Positions 1-9,351 are shown, counted from the first letter of the stretch. The stretch is 50,936 nucleotides of DNA from Anaerolineaceae bacterium UBA3924 (GCA_002385985.1 DGEO01000020.1:82544-133479), one strand, 5' to 3'. The notes: generated by a model not told the origin, from the sequence alone. Program-made: numbers and translations.

Positions 1-44
1 CCTGTGATACAATGACGGCCTGACTCTGACCAGGTGACCCGCTC

Positions 45-635
45 TTGACTCAGCCGCAAAACAACGCCCCCAGCCGCAGGACCATCCTGACCATCCTCCT
101 CAGTCTGGTGATCTTCGCCGGGCTGACCTTCTTCCTGGCTCATGACATGGACCGCTTCCAGTCGCTCATCCGGCAGAGCGGCCTGGCCGGCATTTTGATT
201 GGCCTGGTACTTTACACCCTGCTGGGGGCCACGGTGATCCCCTCCGAACCGCTCACCATGCTCTTTGGCGCGCTGTTCGGCCCCCTGGCAGCCACCGTCA
301 TCGCCGGAACGGGCAATGTGCTCGCGGCGGTGGTGGAATATTACATCGGCAGCAAGCTGGCAGGGGCCGGCGGGTTCGTCGAGCGCAAGGAAAAGCTGCC
401 CTTCGGGCTGGGCCGGCTGCCGGTCGATTCGCCCGTGTTCCTGATCGCCGGGCGAATGGTGCCCGGGGCCGGACCGAAGCTGATTAGCGTGCTGGGCGGC
501 TGCTGCCGGGTGCCCATGGTGCGCTACCTGTGGACCACGGCCATCCCCACCTACATCGGCGCGGCGCTGTTCGCCTACGGCGGCTTCGGCCTGCAGCGGC
601 TGGACGTGGTTGCCTGGTTCCAATCGCTGTTCTAA
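45..635 (+). CDS. VTT/DedA-like (TVP38/TMEM64) membrane protein
   Basis: This 196-residue integral membrane protein resembles the VTT (SNARE-associated, DedA/TVP38) family, whose members are linked to lipid scrambling or membrane homeostasis. The start is a TTG preceded by AGGTGA about 7 bases upstream. A first hydrophobic segment lies at about residues 13-32 and another at about 45-65. The central part has the family's Gly-rich stretch (GTGNVLAAVVEYYIGSKLAG, about residues 88-107), followed by a Gly/Pro-rich region (GRMVPGAGPK) and a C-terminal hydrophobic helix. The length is near the family's usual 190-230 residues. It appears to be a single-gene unit closed by a terminator at 667-694. The exact substrate cannot be read from sequence. 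The family call is fairly secure. Confidence 0.75.
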   Translation: MTQPQNNAPSRRTILTILLSLVIFAGLTFFLAHDMDRFQSLIRQSGLAGILIGLVLYTLLGATVIPSEPLTMLFGALFGPLAATVIAGTGNVLAAVVEYYIGSKLAGAGGFVERKEKLPFGLGRLPVDSPVFLIAGRMVPGAGPKLISVLGGCCRVPMVRYLWTTAIPTYIGAALFAYGGFGLQRLDVVAWFQSLF

Positions 636-666
636 CCCTGTAATAAAAGACGCTCCAGACTGCACT

Positions 667-694
667 CACCCGCGTTTTGACGCGGGTGTATTTT
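667..694 (+). terminator. Intrinsic terminator after the VTT gene
   Basis: An 8-bp perfect stem (CACCCGCG, loop TTTTGA, CGCGGGTG) is followed by TATTTTT on the plus strand. It lies 31 bases after the stop codon of the preceding gene. The rest of the 636-961 gap contains the promoter of the next operon and no convincing gene. Confidence 0.8.
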
Positions 695-784
695 TCCCTT
701 TTCTATTCGCCGTTTTTGACAAATTCTTCCATTTCCATGCAAAACTCCCCGGTCGTTCCGTAATAATTCGTCTCCGTCAAGATG

Positions 785-813
785 TTGTTGTAGGAAAAAG
801 ACAAAAGTATAAT
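785..813 (+). promoter_or_regulatory. Candidate sigma-70-type promoter of the first transporter operon
   Basis: TTGTTG at 785-790 and TATAAT at 808-813 are separated by 17 bases. Transcription would start near 820 and give a leader of about 140 bases before the TTG start at 962. No operator is obvious. Confidence 0.6.
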
Positions 814-961
814 TACCGGGTGCGTCATCCGAGGTCGGAATCACCCCGTTTCTTCGAGAAATAATCCCTTTCTTCGTTGACGACCAGAGGGAAGCGTGAT
901 AAATTTGGCGCCTGTCCCTCACGGGGGATGTCGCACATATTTTGCTGAAGGAGAGAGTGAG

Positions 962-2584
962 TTGTCCCGCAATTCCGTGTTTTCCCGTCTGCTTGTGATC
1001 GGAGTCTTGCTTGGCCTGGTGCTGAGCGCTTGCGCGGCCCCAACCGCGCAGGTCGGACAGGAGACCGCGTCCCCCGCCGCTGAAGAGCGCTCATTGGTGA
1101 TCGGTCTGGCCACCGAACCGGTTTCCCTGGACCCGGCCGCCGGGTTGTACATTGCCGAACAGTTCCTCCTCATGAACATCTACGACCCGCTGATCTGGGC
1201 AGACCAGGAGCTGAACCTGCACCCCGGTCTGGCAACGGACTGGAGCAGCAGCGAAGACGGCACCGAGTTTACCCTGAACCTGCGCCAGGATGTCGTCTTC
1301 CATGACGGCACCCCCTTCAACGCTGACGCGGTGAAGTTCGCCTTCGACCGCGCTCTGAACCCGACCAACGCTGCCGCCACCGCGCCCACCCTGCTGGCCG
1401 GCTATGTTGAAACCAAAGTGGTGGACGAAGACACCGTGGTGGTTCGCTTCGATATCCCCAAGCCGACTTTTCTTGAGGACCTCACCCGCGTCTGGCTGAT
1501 GATCCCCTCCCCCGCCGCTGTGGAACAGTGGGGCGAGGATTACGGCCAGCACCCGGTCGGCACCGGCCCGTTTGTGTTCCAGGAGTGGGCCGCGCAGGAC
1601 CACATCACCCTGACCCGCAACCCCAACTACAACTGGGGCCCTGAGTTCTCCACCCATTCCGGACCGGCCCGGCTGAGCGAGATCACCTTCCGCTTCCTGC
1701 CTGAGGCCGCCACCCGTCTGACCGCCCTGCAGTCCGGCGAGGCGCAGGTGGTCGAGGAGCCTGCCTACCAGGAGGCCGCCAGCCTGGCCGAGGACCCGGC
1801 CTACCGCCTGGAGACCTTCACCGCCCCCGGCATGACCTCGCACATGATGATCAACGTCGAGAAAGCCCCCACCGACGACATTCTGGTGCGCCAGGCGCTG
1901 ATCTACGCCGTCAACCAGGAAGAGCTGGTCCAGACCGCCTTCTTTGGCATGCAGAACCCGGCCCACAGCGTGCTTTCCCCCACCACCTGGTCCTATGACG
2001 AACAGGCCGCCAGCCTGTACAGCTACGACCCCGAACGGGCTGCCGAGCTGCTGGATGAGGCCGGCTGGGTGGACAGCGACGGCGACGGCATTCGCGAGAA
2101 GGACGGACAGAAGCTGACCATCGACTACCCTGCCCTGCCCGCCTACGAAGAGGCCTACATGGAACTGCTGGCCGCCTACCTTAATCAGGCCGGCTTTGAA
2201 GTGACCATCACCCGCATGGACGACGCCGGCATCTACGAGTATTCCAACGCCGGCAACCACAACATCGTCAACATGGGCTGGATCAGCCGCGATCCGTCGG
2301 TGCTGAGCATCGTCTACCACTCGGACAACATCGAGCTCGGCTCCGCCTTCACGCGCTTCCGCAGCGAAGAGCTGGATTCGGCCCTGGAGCAGGCTGCCGT
2401 CAGCCTGGACTCCGCGGAACGGGAAGAACTGTACCGCCAGGCCCAGCAAATCATCATGGAAAATGCCCTGGTGATCCCGGTGCACACCTACAACCGGGTG
2501 ATGCTGATGCAGGCCGGCGTGCAGGGCTGGCGCTTCGACGCCGAGGGCTTCCCTTACCTGTACGAAGTCACCCTTGAGCCTTAA
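962..2584 (+). CDS. ABC transporter family-5 substrate-binding lipoprotein
   Basis: This is the extracellular solute-binding subunit (SBP_bac_5, the DppA/OppA family) of an oligopeptide-type importer. It delivers its ligand to the two permeases encoded directly downstream. I chose the TTG at 962 because AAGGAGAG sits 6 bases upstream and the protein then begins with a clean lipoprotein signal (hydrophobic core, lipobox LSAC). A GTG at 896 in the same frame would add 22 residues with no signal character. The mature part shows family hallmarks: DGTPFNADAVKFAFDR (about residues 115-130), GTGPFVFQEW, and a DxDGDGIREKDG-like region. The length of 540 residues is normal. The ligand is unknown; the neighbouring amidohydrolase hints at amide- or peptide-like compounds. 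The family call is secure, the substrate is not. Confidence 0.92.
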   Translation: MSRNSVFSRLLVIGVLLGLVLSACAAPTAQVGQETASPAAEERSLVIGLATEPVSLDPAAGLYIAEQFLLMNIYDPLIWADQELNLHPGLATDWSSSEDGTEFTLNLRQDVVFHDGTPFNADAVKFAFDRALNPTNAAATAPTLLAGYVETKVVDEDTVVVRFDIPKPTFLEDLTRVWLMIPSPAAVEQWGEDYGQHPVGTGPFVFQEWAAQDHITLTRNPNYNWGPEFSTHSGPARLSEITFRFLPEAATRLTALQSGEAQVVEEPAYQEAASLAEDPAYRLETFTAPGMTSHMMINVEKAPTDDILVRQALIYAVNQEELVQTAFFGMQNPAHSVLSPTTWSYDEQAASLYSYDPERAAELLDEAGWVDSDGDGIREKDGQKLTIDYPALPAYEEAYMELLAAYLNQAGFEVTITRMDDAGIYEYSNAGNHNIVNMGWISRDPSVLSIVYHSDNIELGSAFTRFRSEELDSALEQAAVSLDSAEREELYRQAQQIIMENALVIPVHTYNRVMLMQAGVQGWRFDAEGFPYLYEVTLEP

Positions 2585-2590
2585 GTAAGC

Positions 2591-3517
2591 ATGTGGCAGT
2601 ACCTCGGCCGGCGACTGCTGGTATCTCTTGCTGTGTTACTGGGGGTCTCCGCGCTGACCTTCTCCATGCTGCATCTTGTGCCTGGCGACCCGGTCCATGC
2701 GATGCTGGGTCGCCAGGCCGTTACAGCCGAGCGGGCCGAAGAACTTCGCGCCCAGCTCGGTTTAAATGATCCCCTCCCGGTGCAGTACGCCAACTACCTG
2801 ACAAAAGCGCTGCGCGGGGACCTGGGCCGCTCGATCCGGTCCAACCGGCCGGTGGCCAGCATGATCGCCGAGCAGCTGCCCAGCACGCTGATGCTGGCGG
2901 CCGCGTCCATGATCGTCGCCATCGCCATCGGTGTGCCGCTTGGCTCGCTGGCCGCGCTGCAGCAGAACCGCTGGACCGACACGCTGATCATGATCGGCGC
3001 CATCAGCGGCGTCTCCATCCCTTCTTTCTTCCTGGCGCTTCTGCTGATCCTGCTCTTTTCAGTCTCTCTGGGATGGCTGCCGGGCACCGCTTCCACCAAT
3101 GACTTGCGCGGGCTGGTCCTGCCGGCCCTGACGCTGGGCCTGGGGGAGGCCGCGGTCATCACCCGCCTGGTGCGCGCCAGCCTGCTGGAGGTGCTCCACC
3201 AGCCCTACCTGTGGACCGCCCGGGCCAAAGGCGCGGACGAGAAGCGGGTGCTGTGGGAGCATGCCTTCCGCAACGCCCTGATCCCGGTGGTGACCATGCT
3301 CAGCCTGCAGCTGGTCTACCTGCTGGCCGGATCGGTGGTCATTGAGAATATCTTCGCCCGTCAGGGGATCGGCCGGCTGGCGGTCACCGCCATCCAGAAC
3401 CGCGATTTTCCCCTGGTGCAGGGCGTTGTCCTCTTGATCGCCACCACTTACGTGGCGATCAATACCCTGACGGACCTGAGCTACGCGGTGCTGGACCCGC
3501 GCATCCGGTTGAAATGA
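2591..3517 (+). CDS. ABC transporter permease, DppB/OppB type
   Basis: This 308-residue inner-membrane permease forms half of the channel of an oligopeptide-type importer. The N-terminus (WQYLGRRLLVSLAVLLGVS) is the usual first helix of DppB, followed by the periplasmic loop containing HLVPGDPVHAMLG. The cytoplasmic EAA loop is visible as ARAKGADEKRVLWEHAFRNA (about residues 212-231), the contact point for the ATPase. The gene begins 6 bases after the binding-protein gene and overlaps the next permease by 4 bases, so translation is probably coupled. No ATPase gene accompanies it in this window. Confidence 0.93.
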   Translation: MWQYLGRRLLVSLAVLLGVSALTFSMLHLVPGDPVHAMLGRQAVTAERAEELRAQLGLNDPLPVQYANYLTKALRGDLGRSIRSNRPVASMIAEQLPSTLMLAAASMIVAIAIGVPLGSLAALQQNRWTDTLIMIGAISGVSIPSFFLALLLILLFSVSLGWLPGTASTNDLRGLVLPALTLGLGEAAVITRLVRASLLEVLHQPYLWTARAKGADEKRVLWEHAFRNALIPVVTMLSLQLVYLLAGSVVIENIFARQGIGRLAVTAIQNRDFPLVQGVVLLIATTYVAINTLTDLSYAVLDPRIRLK

Positions 3518-4422
3518 TGGTGAAGAAGGCCCCCGCAACCGTCTTTGTGAAGGAGCAGCCGGTGCTCCTTTCCGTTCCACGCCCGGAGATCAGGAGGCGC
3601 GTTCGCATGCAGCCGGGCGGTTGGATCGGCCTGTGCCTGCTGCTGCTTCTGGGCGGGATGGCCCTTATGGCACCCCGCCTGGCCCTGCAGTCTCCGCTCG
3701 TGGTTGAACCAGGCGCGGCCTTCACGCCGCCCGGTCCGGAACACTGGATGGGTACCGACAACTTCGGCCGGGACGTGTGGTCCCGATTTTTATACGGCGG
3801 GCGGATCTCCCTGATGGTCGGCGTGATTGCCATGGCCATCAGCGCCACCACCGGCACGCTGCTGGGCGTGGTGGCCGGGTATTACGGCGGCAAGGTGGAC
3901 AGCCTGCTGAGCTGGATCACCGAAGTGCTGCAGGCCTTTCCGGGCATCCTGCTGGCGCTGGTGATTATCGCCATTCTGGGCAGCGGCATTTTCAACGTGA
4001 TGGTGGCCGTGGGTATCGCTTCGATTCCCTCTTTCATGCGCCTGTCGCGCGGACAGGTGCTGCGCGTCAAGGAGTTCGGCTACATCGAGGCGGCCCGCTC
4101 GCTGGGCGCCAGTGACGCGCGCGTTCTGTTCCGGCATATTTTGCCCAATATTCTCCGCCCGCTGCTGGTCCTGGTGACCCTGGGCATGGGCGGGGCCATT
4201 CTGGAAGGCGCTTCTCTCTCTTTCCTGGGGCTGGGCGCCCAGCCGCCGGATCCGGAGTGGGGCGCCATGCTGAGCGCCGGCCGGGCCTTCCTCAGCCGCG
4301 GCTGGTGGATCGCTGTTTTTCCCGGGCTGGGTATCTTCCTGGCTGTTCTGGGTATCAATTTATTTGGTGACGCGATCGGCGACCTGCTCGACCCGCGCAG
4401 TCAAAACCAAAATAACAGGTAA
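3514..4422 (+). CDS. ABC transporter permease, DppC/OppC type
   Basis: This 302-residue permease is the second membrane half of the importer. It has a DppC-type cytoplasmic N-terminus, the HWMGTDNFGRDVWSRFLYG motif (about residues 78-96) that is diagnostic of DppC/OppC, and an EAA loop with EAARSLGASDARVLFRHILP (about residues 190-209). The ATGA overlap with the DppB gene marks translational coupling. Neither DppD nor DppF ATPase genes follow; the next gene is an amidohydrolase. The ATPase components must therefore be encoded elsewhere or shared with another transporter (inference). Confidence 0.93.
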   Translation: MMVKKAPATVFVKEQPVLLSVPRPEIRRRVRMQPGGWIGLCLLLLLGGMALMAPRLALQSPLVVEPGAAFTPPGPEHWMGTDNFGRDVWSRFLYGGRISLMVGVIAMAISATTGTLLGVVAGYYGGKVDSLLSWITEVLQAFPGILLALVIIAILGSGIFNVMVAVGIASIPSFMRLSRGQVLRVKEFGYIEAARSLGASDARVLFRHILPNILRPLLVLVTLGMGGAILEGASLSFLGLGAQPPDPEWGAMLSAGRAFLSRGWWIAVFPGLGIFLAVLGINLFGDAIGDLLDPRSQNQNNR

Positions 4423-4432
4423 GCTGGTAAGA

Positions 4433-5971
4433 ATGAAAAAGTTTATCTTGATGAATGCCGACATCTGGACCGGCAGTCCTCGCCAGCCCGGAGCCGAAGC
4501 GCTGGTGGCCGAAGACGGCCGCATTGTTCATATCGGCACCAGCGCGGAAATCGCCGCCGAAATTGCCCCGGGTGACGAGGTGCTGGACGCGAAAGGCCGC
4601 CGGGTGGTGCCCGGGTTTATCGACACACACGTGCATTTCACTCTGACCGGGCTGGGCCATCTGGTGATCAACCTGGACGGCGTGGACTCGCTGCAGGCTG
4701 TGCAGGAGCGGCTGCGCCTCCACCACGAGCGCTACCCGGGCGATTCGCTGCTGCTGGCGCTCAACTTCCAGCCCGAGCTGAACCCGCAGAAGCGTTTCCC
4801 CACCCCGGAGGAGCTGGACGTGGCCTGCGGCGGCCGGCCGGTGTACGTCATGGACCGCTCGGCGCACTGGTCGGCGGTCAACCGGGCCGCCTTTGCCCTG
4901 CTGGACATGCCCGCTGACACGCCCGGCGTGCTGCGGGATGAGGCCGGTCAGTTCACCGGCGTGCTGACCGACCAGGCCAACACCGCCGCGCTGGAGCAGT
5001 TCTGGCAGCTGTTTTCCCGGCAGGTGGGCCTGAAAACCGCCATCCAGAAGGCCAGCCATGAGGCGGTCCGCGGCGGAATCACCACCGTGCACGCGCTGGA
5101 GGAGTGGCCTTCGGTCCCCACCCTGCTCTCCTACGAGCCAGTGCTGCCGGTCAGCCTGGTCATTTATTCCCAGACCCGCAAGGTCTCAGCGGTGTGTGAA
5201 GCCGGCCTGCGCCAGATCGGCGGCTGCGGCTCGGTCATGCTGGACGGCGACTTTTCGCCCCACACGGCCGCGCTGCTCGAGCCGTACACCGACGCCCCGC
5301 ACCAGCACGGCACGCTGTATTACGAGGATAATGAGCTGTACGAGTACATCCTGCAGGCACATCTGAACGGGCTGCAGGTGGCGCTGCACAGCGTGGGTTC
5401 GGCGGCCATTGAGCAGCTGCTCCGGGCATATGAGCGCGTGCTGCGGGAACACCCCCGCAAGGATCACCGCCACCGCATCGAGCACTTTGAACTGCCCGCC
5501 CCCGGCCACGCCGAGCGCGCGAAGAAGCTGGGCCTGTGCCTGGCGCTGCAGCCGGCCTTCAACCACTTTTGGCCGCACCACGGCGAATACCCCTCCGTCA
5601 TCGGGCCGGACCGGGCCAGGATGGTGGACCCGCTGGGCAGCCTGGTGAAGGAGGGCCTGACGGTGGCCATCGGCTCGGACAGCCCCGTGACCCCAATGAA
5701 CCCGATGCTCTCCATCCACTCCGCGGTCAACCACTCCAACCCCTCGGAGCGGGTGGACGTGGAAACCGCCCTGCGGCTGGCCACGCAGGCCGGAGCCTAC
5801 CTGGCGTTCGAGGAGGGCATCAAAGGTACGCTGGAGGTCGGCAAGCGGGCGGACCTGGTCGTGCTCTCCGAAGACCCGCTTCAAGTGGCCCCCGAACGGC
5901 TGCGGGAAATCGAGGTGCTCTGGACGGTCAACCAGGGCAATATCGTCTACACCGCCGGGGAGGGGGAATGA
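4433..5971 (+). CDS. YtcJ-like metal-dependent amidohydrolase
   Basis: This 512-residue enzyme belongs to the amidohydrolase superfamily (amidohydrolase_3, YtcJ type). It has a small beta-sandwich at the N-terminus (MKKFILMNADIWTG), the metal-binding HxH in GFIDTHVHFTLTG (about residues 60-72), later His residues in ALHSVGS and HRIEHFELP, and the Asp-bearing strand AIGSDSPVTPMNP. A C-terminal KGTLEVGKRADLVVLSEDP closes the sandwich. I chose the ATG at 4433 because it starts the canonical beta-strand; upstream in-frame codons overlap the permease and look non-native. It lies in the transporter operon, 10 bases past the permease stop, so it probably acts on the imported compound. Substrate unknown. 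Confidence 0.88.
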   Translation: MKKFILMNADIWTGSPRQPGAEALVAEDGRIVHIGTSAEIAAEIAPGDEVLDAKGRRVVPGFIDTHVHFTLTGLGHLVINLDGVDSLQAVQERLRLHHERYPGDSLLLALNFQPELNPQKRFPTPEELDVACGGRPVYVMDRSAHWSAVNRAAFALLDMPADTPGVLRDEAGQFTGVLTDQANTAALEQFWQLFSRQVGLKTAIQKASHEAVRGGITTVHALEEWPSVPTLLSYEPVLPVSLVIYSQTRKVSAVCEAGLRQIGGCGSVMLDGDFSPHTAALLEPYTDAPHQHGTLYYEDNELYEYILQAHLNGLQVALHSVGSAAIEQLLRAYERVLREHPRKDHRHRIEHFELPAPGHAERAKKLGLCLALQPAFNHFWPHHGEYPSVIGPDRARMVDPLGSLVKEGLTVAIGSDSPVTPMNPMLSIHSAVNHSNPSERVDVETALRLATQAGAYLAFEEGIKGTLEVGKRADLVVLSEDPLQVAPERLREIEVLWTVNQGNIVYTAGEGE

Positions 5972-6684
5972 GCCTGTTCAACGGTGCCCCTGTGCTGATC
6001 ACCGGCGGCCACACCGAAACGGCGCGCGCCATTGCGCTGGCCCTGGCCCGTGCCGGCGCCGGGATCGCGCTCACCGGCATGCCCCCGGAGCGCATCGAGG
6101 ACGCCGCCGGCGAGGTGCTGCGGGCAGGCGGTCAGGCGCTGGCGCTGCCCGCCGACCTGACCCGGCCCGAATCAGCCGGCCAGGTGATCGAACAGGTTAT
6201 CGCCAGTTTCGGCCGGATAGAAATCCTGGTGCTGATCTCCTCCGTGTGGGGCGGCGGCTACCTGCACGAACACAACCTGCTCACCTGGCAGCGGGTGCTG
6301 GACGCCAACCTGAACGCGCCCTTCTACCTGCTGCGCCGCGCTCTGCAGGAGATGCGCCGCCAGCGCAGCGGGCAGGTGCTGGTAATGAACTCCGAGTCCG
6401 CGCTGGACACCTACCCCATGGACGGGATTTACGGTGTGTCGCTGCACGCGCTGGACGCCATGGCACAGGCCGCAAAGGTGGAGAACGCCAGCCACGGCAT
6501 CCGGGTAACCAGCCTGTACACCGGCGTGGTCCTATCGCCGAACAGCCTGTCGGTCGGCGAACCGGGCCTCTACCCGGACGAGGTCGCCCGCTGGGCGCTG
6601 GCCTGCCTTTCGCAGCCGCCGGAATGGTCTTCACCGGGACCCATCCGGGTCGTGCCCGGGCAGGAGCCGCTCGCCGGCGAGTGA
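5968..6684 (+). CDS. Atypical short-chain dehydrogenase/reductase (SDR) family protein
   Basis: This 238-residue Rossmann-fold protein overlaps the amidohydrolase stop by 4 bases (ATGA), so it is the last gene of the first transporter operon. Overall SDR order is clear: VLITGGHTETARAIALALAR (nucleotide-binding turn), DLTRPESAGQVIEQV, VLVMNSESALD (Ser strand) and GIYGVSLHALDA (Tyr helix). Two key features are altered. The usual TGxxxGIG turn reads TGGHTETA, and the catalytic YxxxK reads YGVSL with Leu in place of Lys. Standard hydride-transfer chemistry is therefore doubtful. It may be a structural or binding homologue, or use another mechanism. Family membership is secure, activity is not. 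Confidence 0.85.
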   Translation: MSLFNGAPVLITGGHTETARAIALALARAGAGIALTGMPPERIEDAAGEVLRAGGQALALPADLTRPESAGQVIEQVIASFGRIEILVLISSVWGGGYLHEHNLLTWQRVLDANLNAPFYLLRRALQEMRRQRSGQVLVMNSESALDTYPMDGIYGVSLHALDAMAQAAKVENASHGIRVTSLYTGVVLSPNSLSVGEPGLYPDEVARWALACLSQPPEWSSPGPIRVVPGQEPLAGE

Positions 6685-6691
6685 AGTCCGC

Positions 6692-7819
6692 TCAGCGCAC
6701 CCGCACGATCACGGTGAACTGCCTGCGCCCGCTGCTGAAGCGGAACACGTAGGTCATTTTGCGGTAGTACTGCCCGGGGCGAAGCGGCAGCTGGCCCCGT
6801 TCCAGCACGCGGCGCTGGTCTCCGACCAGGTCCGAGATTTCATAGCTGGCCTTATCCCAGCGGATTTTGGCCAGCTCTTCGTTCACCGCCGGGATCACCT
6901 TCTGAGGGGAATCGACGTCCCGCTGCACAATGGCGCTGTGGGCCGCAAGGCCCCCCTCGGCCGCCAGCTCAGCCCGCGGGCCGACGCCGCTCTGGTTGTA
7001 GCCGGCGACCATGTAGCGCAGGGATTCTTCCTGCGCTGCCGGGGTGAGCGCGAAAACCGGCTTTGCCGTCTTGCCCAGCAGCTTTTCGCTGCCGTCCGCA
7101 TGGGTCTGGAACACCAGGTAGCCGTCCACCTCATCGCCCTGCGGCGGGGACCAGCGCAGGCGGGAAGCGCCGCCTTTGCGCTCCTCGTGCAGATCAGCCG
7201 GGGCAGAACGGACCGGCTCGGGCATGCGGAAGGGCACCTGTTCCCAGGGACCTTCGCCGCCGTCAAAAAGCGCCCGCACCTCTACCAGGTGTTTGCCTGG
7301 TGAAACGTCCTCCAGGGTCACGCTGGTCTGGTAGCTGATCTGGCTGGCGCCGTCCAGCCGGACTTCATAGCCGCGCGCTCCGGCTGCCGCCCGCCAGCGG
7401 ACTTCCATCCGCTTCCAGCCGTCTCCGGGACCGACGGTTGGCCGCAGTGCGCCCTGCCCGCCTGTCCCCGGGCGGAGTATGGACCCCAGCAGCGGAATCC
7501 GCCCGAAAACGCCCGCCAGCCCCTGCCCGGCCGGCTTCTCGTCCGCCGCAGCAGTCTCTTCAGGATGAGCCATCTCACCGGCTGGAGCTGCTCCTTCGAC
7601 TGAAACAGGTTCTCCGGTTTTGGGTGGCTCCTCAGCCGGTGCAGGTTCTTCAACTGGATCTGGAGCAGGCACTGCGCCTTCAGCCGCCGCCATTGTCTCC
7701 TGGTCCATATCATCGGGCGCTGGAACCCCGGCTTCCAGGCGCTCGCCTTCCAGGTCTGGCGTTGGGCGGACGGGATTGTCTTCCGGGACGGATGAGGATT
7801 GGATGACTGCCAGTGACAT
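6692..7819 (-). CDS. Hypothetical protein with FN3-like domains and acidic Pro/Glu-rich N-terminus
   Basis: This 375-residue protein has no signal peptide or membrane segment that I can see. Residues 1 to about 95 are low complexity, rich in Pro, Glu and Ala (repeats of PAEEPP and APDP type). Two fibronectin-III-like units follow: one contains WKRMEVRWRAAAGARGYEVR (about residues 133-152), and the second contains RLRWSPPQGDEVDGYLVF (about 220-237). The C-terminus holds a distinct beta-rich piece (YYRKMTYVFRFSSGRRQF). It converges with the SDR gene 7 bases away. Without a signal it may be cytoplasmic, unusual for FN3 proteins, although a different start or non-classical export is possible. No function is assigned. 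Confidence 0.6.
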   Translation of the reverse strand: MSLAVIQSSSVPEDNPVRPTPDLEGERLEAGVPAPDDMDQETMAAAEGAVPAPDPVEEPAPAEEPPKTGEPVSVEGAAPAGEMAHPEETAAADEKPAGQGLAGVFGRIPLLGSILRPGTGGQGALRPTVGPGDGWKRMEVRWRAAAGARGYEVRLDGASQISYQTSVTLEDVSPGKHLVEVRALFDGGEGPWEQVPFRMPEPVRSAPADLHEERKGGASRLRWSPPQGDEVDGYLVFQTHADGSEKLLGKTAKPVFALTPAAQEESLRYMVAGYNQSGVGPRAELAAEGGLAAHSAIVQRDVDSPQKVIPAVNEELAKIRWDKASYEISDLVGDQRRVLERGQLPLRPGQYYRKMTYVFRFSSGRRQFTVIVRVR

Positions 7820-8028
7820 GCGCTGCCTGCTTTCAGGCCGGGCAGGCGAGTCCGGCCCCGGCGCGTAATTTGTACCGCCGGCGGTTCGCTGCCCGGATTG
7901 GTTCTCCGAAGAGTTGTTGTGTAATCAGTTTAATCGATTCATTGGATTTCGGCAATCAGGCCGTATGCGCTTTACGATCCGGCGGCTCAGCGCGCCTGCT
8001 GACCTGTATCAGCTCCTCATACAACCGG

Positions 8029-9351
8029 TCAGCGCGCTTCCTCCGGCCGGTACACCCACCAGCCGGGCTGGTCGGGCCGGTCGCAGCACTGCATCACTTC
8101 CACCCGTCCCGGCTCCAGCCAGAGCACCGCCGGTCGGGCGGCGTAGTTGTAATTGGAGGACATGCTCAGCTGGTACGCGCCGGAAGCCGGCACCGCCAGC
8201 AGGTCACCGCGATGCACGGGCGGCAGCCAGATCTCCGGGATAAGCACATCGCCGGATTCGCAGAACTTGCCCACGATGCGCATGCGCCGGGACGGCTCGT
8301 CCGCAGCCCGCTGCACCACCCGGGCCGTGTAGCTGGCCTGATACAGCGCCACCCGCGGGTTGTCCGCCAGGCCGCCGTCGATGGCCACCACGCGGATGCC
8401 GTCCGGGGTGGTTTTCTGCGCCCCCACCCGGTACAGCGCTACGCCGGAGCGCGCCGCCAGCCAGCGGCCTGGCTCCACCACCAGCTTCGGCAGGGGCCAG
8501 CCACGACGCTGGCATTCCTCTACCACCGTCTGGCTGACCGCTTTGATCCAGGGCTCCGCGCTGTCGTCGGGGTCGTGTTCGGTGTAGCGCACGCCCCAGC
8601 CGCCCCCCGGGCTGATCTCCTGCGGAATATAACCGGCGGCCTCCGCCGCTGCGAACATCCGCCGCAGCGCCTGGCGGTAGGGTTCCGCGTCGAAGATTTG
8701 CGAGCCAAGGTGCATGTGCAGGCCGGTCAGGTGAAACCACGAGCTGGCCAGCGCCTGGCGGATGCCGTTCTCCGCGTCGCCGTTTTCCACGTGCAGCCCG
8801 AACTTGCTGGCCCGGTGCGAGGTGGTGATGTGCGGGTGGGTGGAGACGTTCAGGTCCGGCGTGATGCGCAGCCAGATGCGCGCCCTGCGGCCAGCCCGCC
8901 GGGCCAGCTCCTCCAGCAGGGCCAGCTCGTCCAGGCTGTCAACCACAATCGCCTGGATGCCCCACTCCAGCGCAGCCAGCAGCTCCTCCTCGGACTTGTT
9001 GTTGCCGTGCAGGTGAATAACCTCCGCCGGAAAGCCGGCCTGTCTGGCCAGATGGATCTCCCCCAGGCTGACCACATCCGCGCCGGCGCCCAGCTCGGCC
9101 AGCTTGCAGGCGAAAGCGTAGGAGAAGTAGGCCTTGCTGGCATAAGCGACCATGGATGGAGACGGGTAATGGCGCTCCAGCAGCCCTGTCAGTGTGTCCA
9201 GCTGATGCCGGATGGTCTGCCCATCATACAGGTATAAAGGCGTGCGGTACTGGTCCGCCAGCTCGACCAGTGAATGGCCGGCGATGGTGAGTTCCCCCGC
9301 GGGCGTAATCTGTGCGGAGAGTGGGAAGAGGTTGAGCTGCTCTGATGACAC
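8029..9351 (-). CDS. lysA: Diaminopimelate decarboxylase
   Basis: This PLP enzyme makes L-lysine from meso-diaminopimelate, the last step of the DAP pathway. Alanine-racemase-fold type III motifs are present: AYASKAYFSYAFACKLAELG carries the PLP Lys, GLHMHLGSQIFD is the substrate-side His region, GGGWGVRYT is the phosphate-binding Gly loop, and CESGDVLIPE is the diagnostic family signature near the C-terminus. The GTG at 9351 is preferred because AAAGGGG lies 7 bases upstream, giving 440 residues. An ATG at 9393 would add 14 residues but has a weak ribosome site. It sits alone on the minus strand, divergent from the receiver protein at 9610. Confidence 0.9.
   Translation of the reverse strand: MSSEQLNLFPLSAQITPAGELTIAGHSLVELADQYRTPLYLYDGQTIRHQLDTLTGLLERHYPSPSMVAYASKAYFSYAFACKLAELGAGADVVSLGEIHLARQAGFPAEVIHLHGNNKSEEELLAALEWGIQAIVVDSLDELALLEELARRAGRRARIWLRITPDLNVSTHPHITTSHRASKFGLHVENGDAENGIRQALASSWFHLTGLHMHLGSQIFDAEPYRQALRRMFAAAEAAGYIPQEISPGGGWGVRYTEHDPDDSAEPWIKAVSQTVVEECQRRGWPLPKLVVEPGRWLAARSGVALYRVGAQKTTPDGIRVVAIDGGLADNPRVALYQASYTARVVQRAADEPSRRMRIVGKFCESGDVLIPEIWLPPVHRGDLLAVPASGAYQLSMSSNYNYAARPAVLWLEPGRVEVMQCCDRPDQPGWWVYRPEEAR

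Noticed and set aside
1091..2485. Long minus-strand open frame opposite the first binding protein
   Set aside because: It is a high-GC shadow of a well-supported lipoprotein gene and has no recognisable domain.
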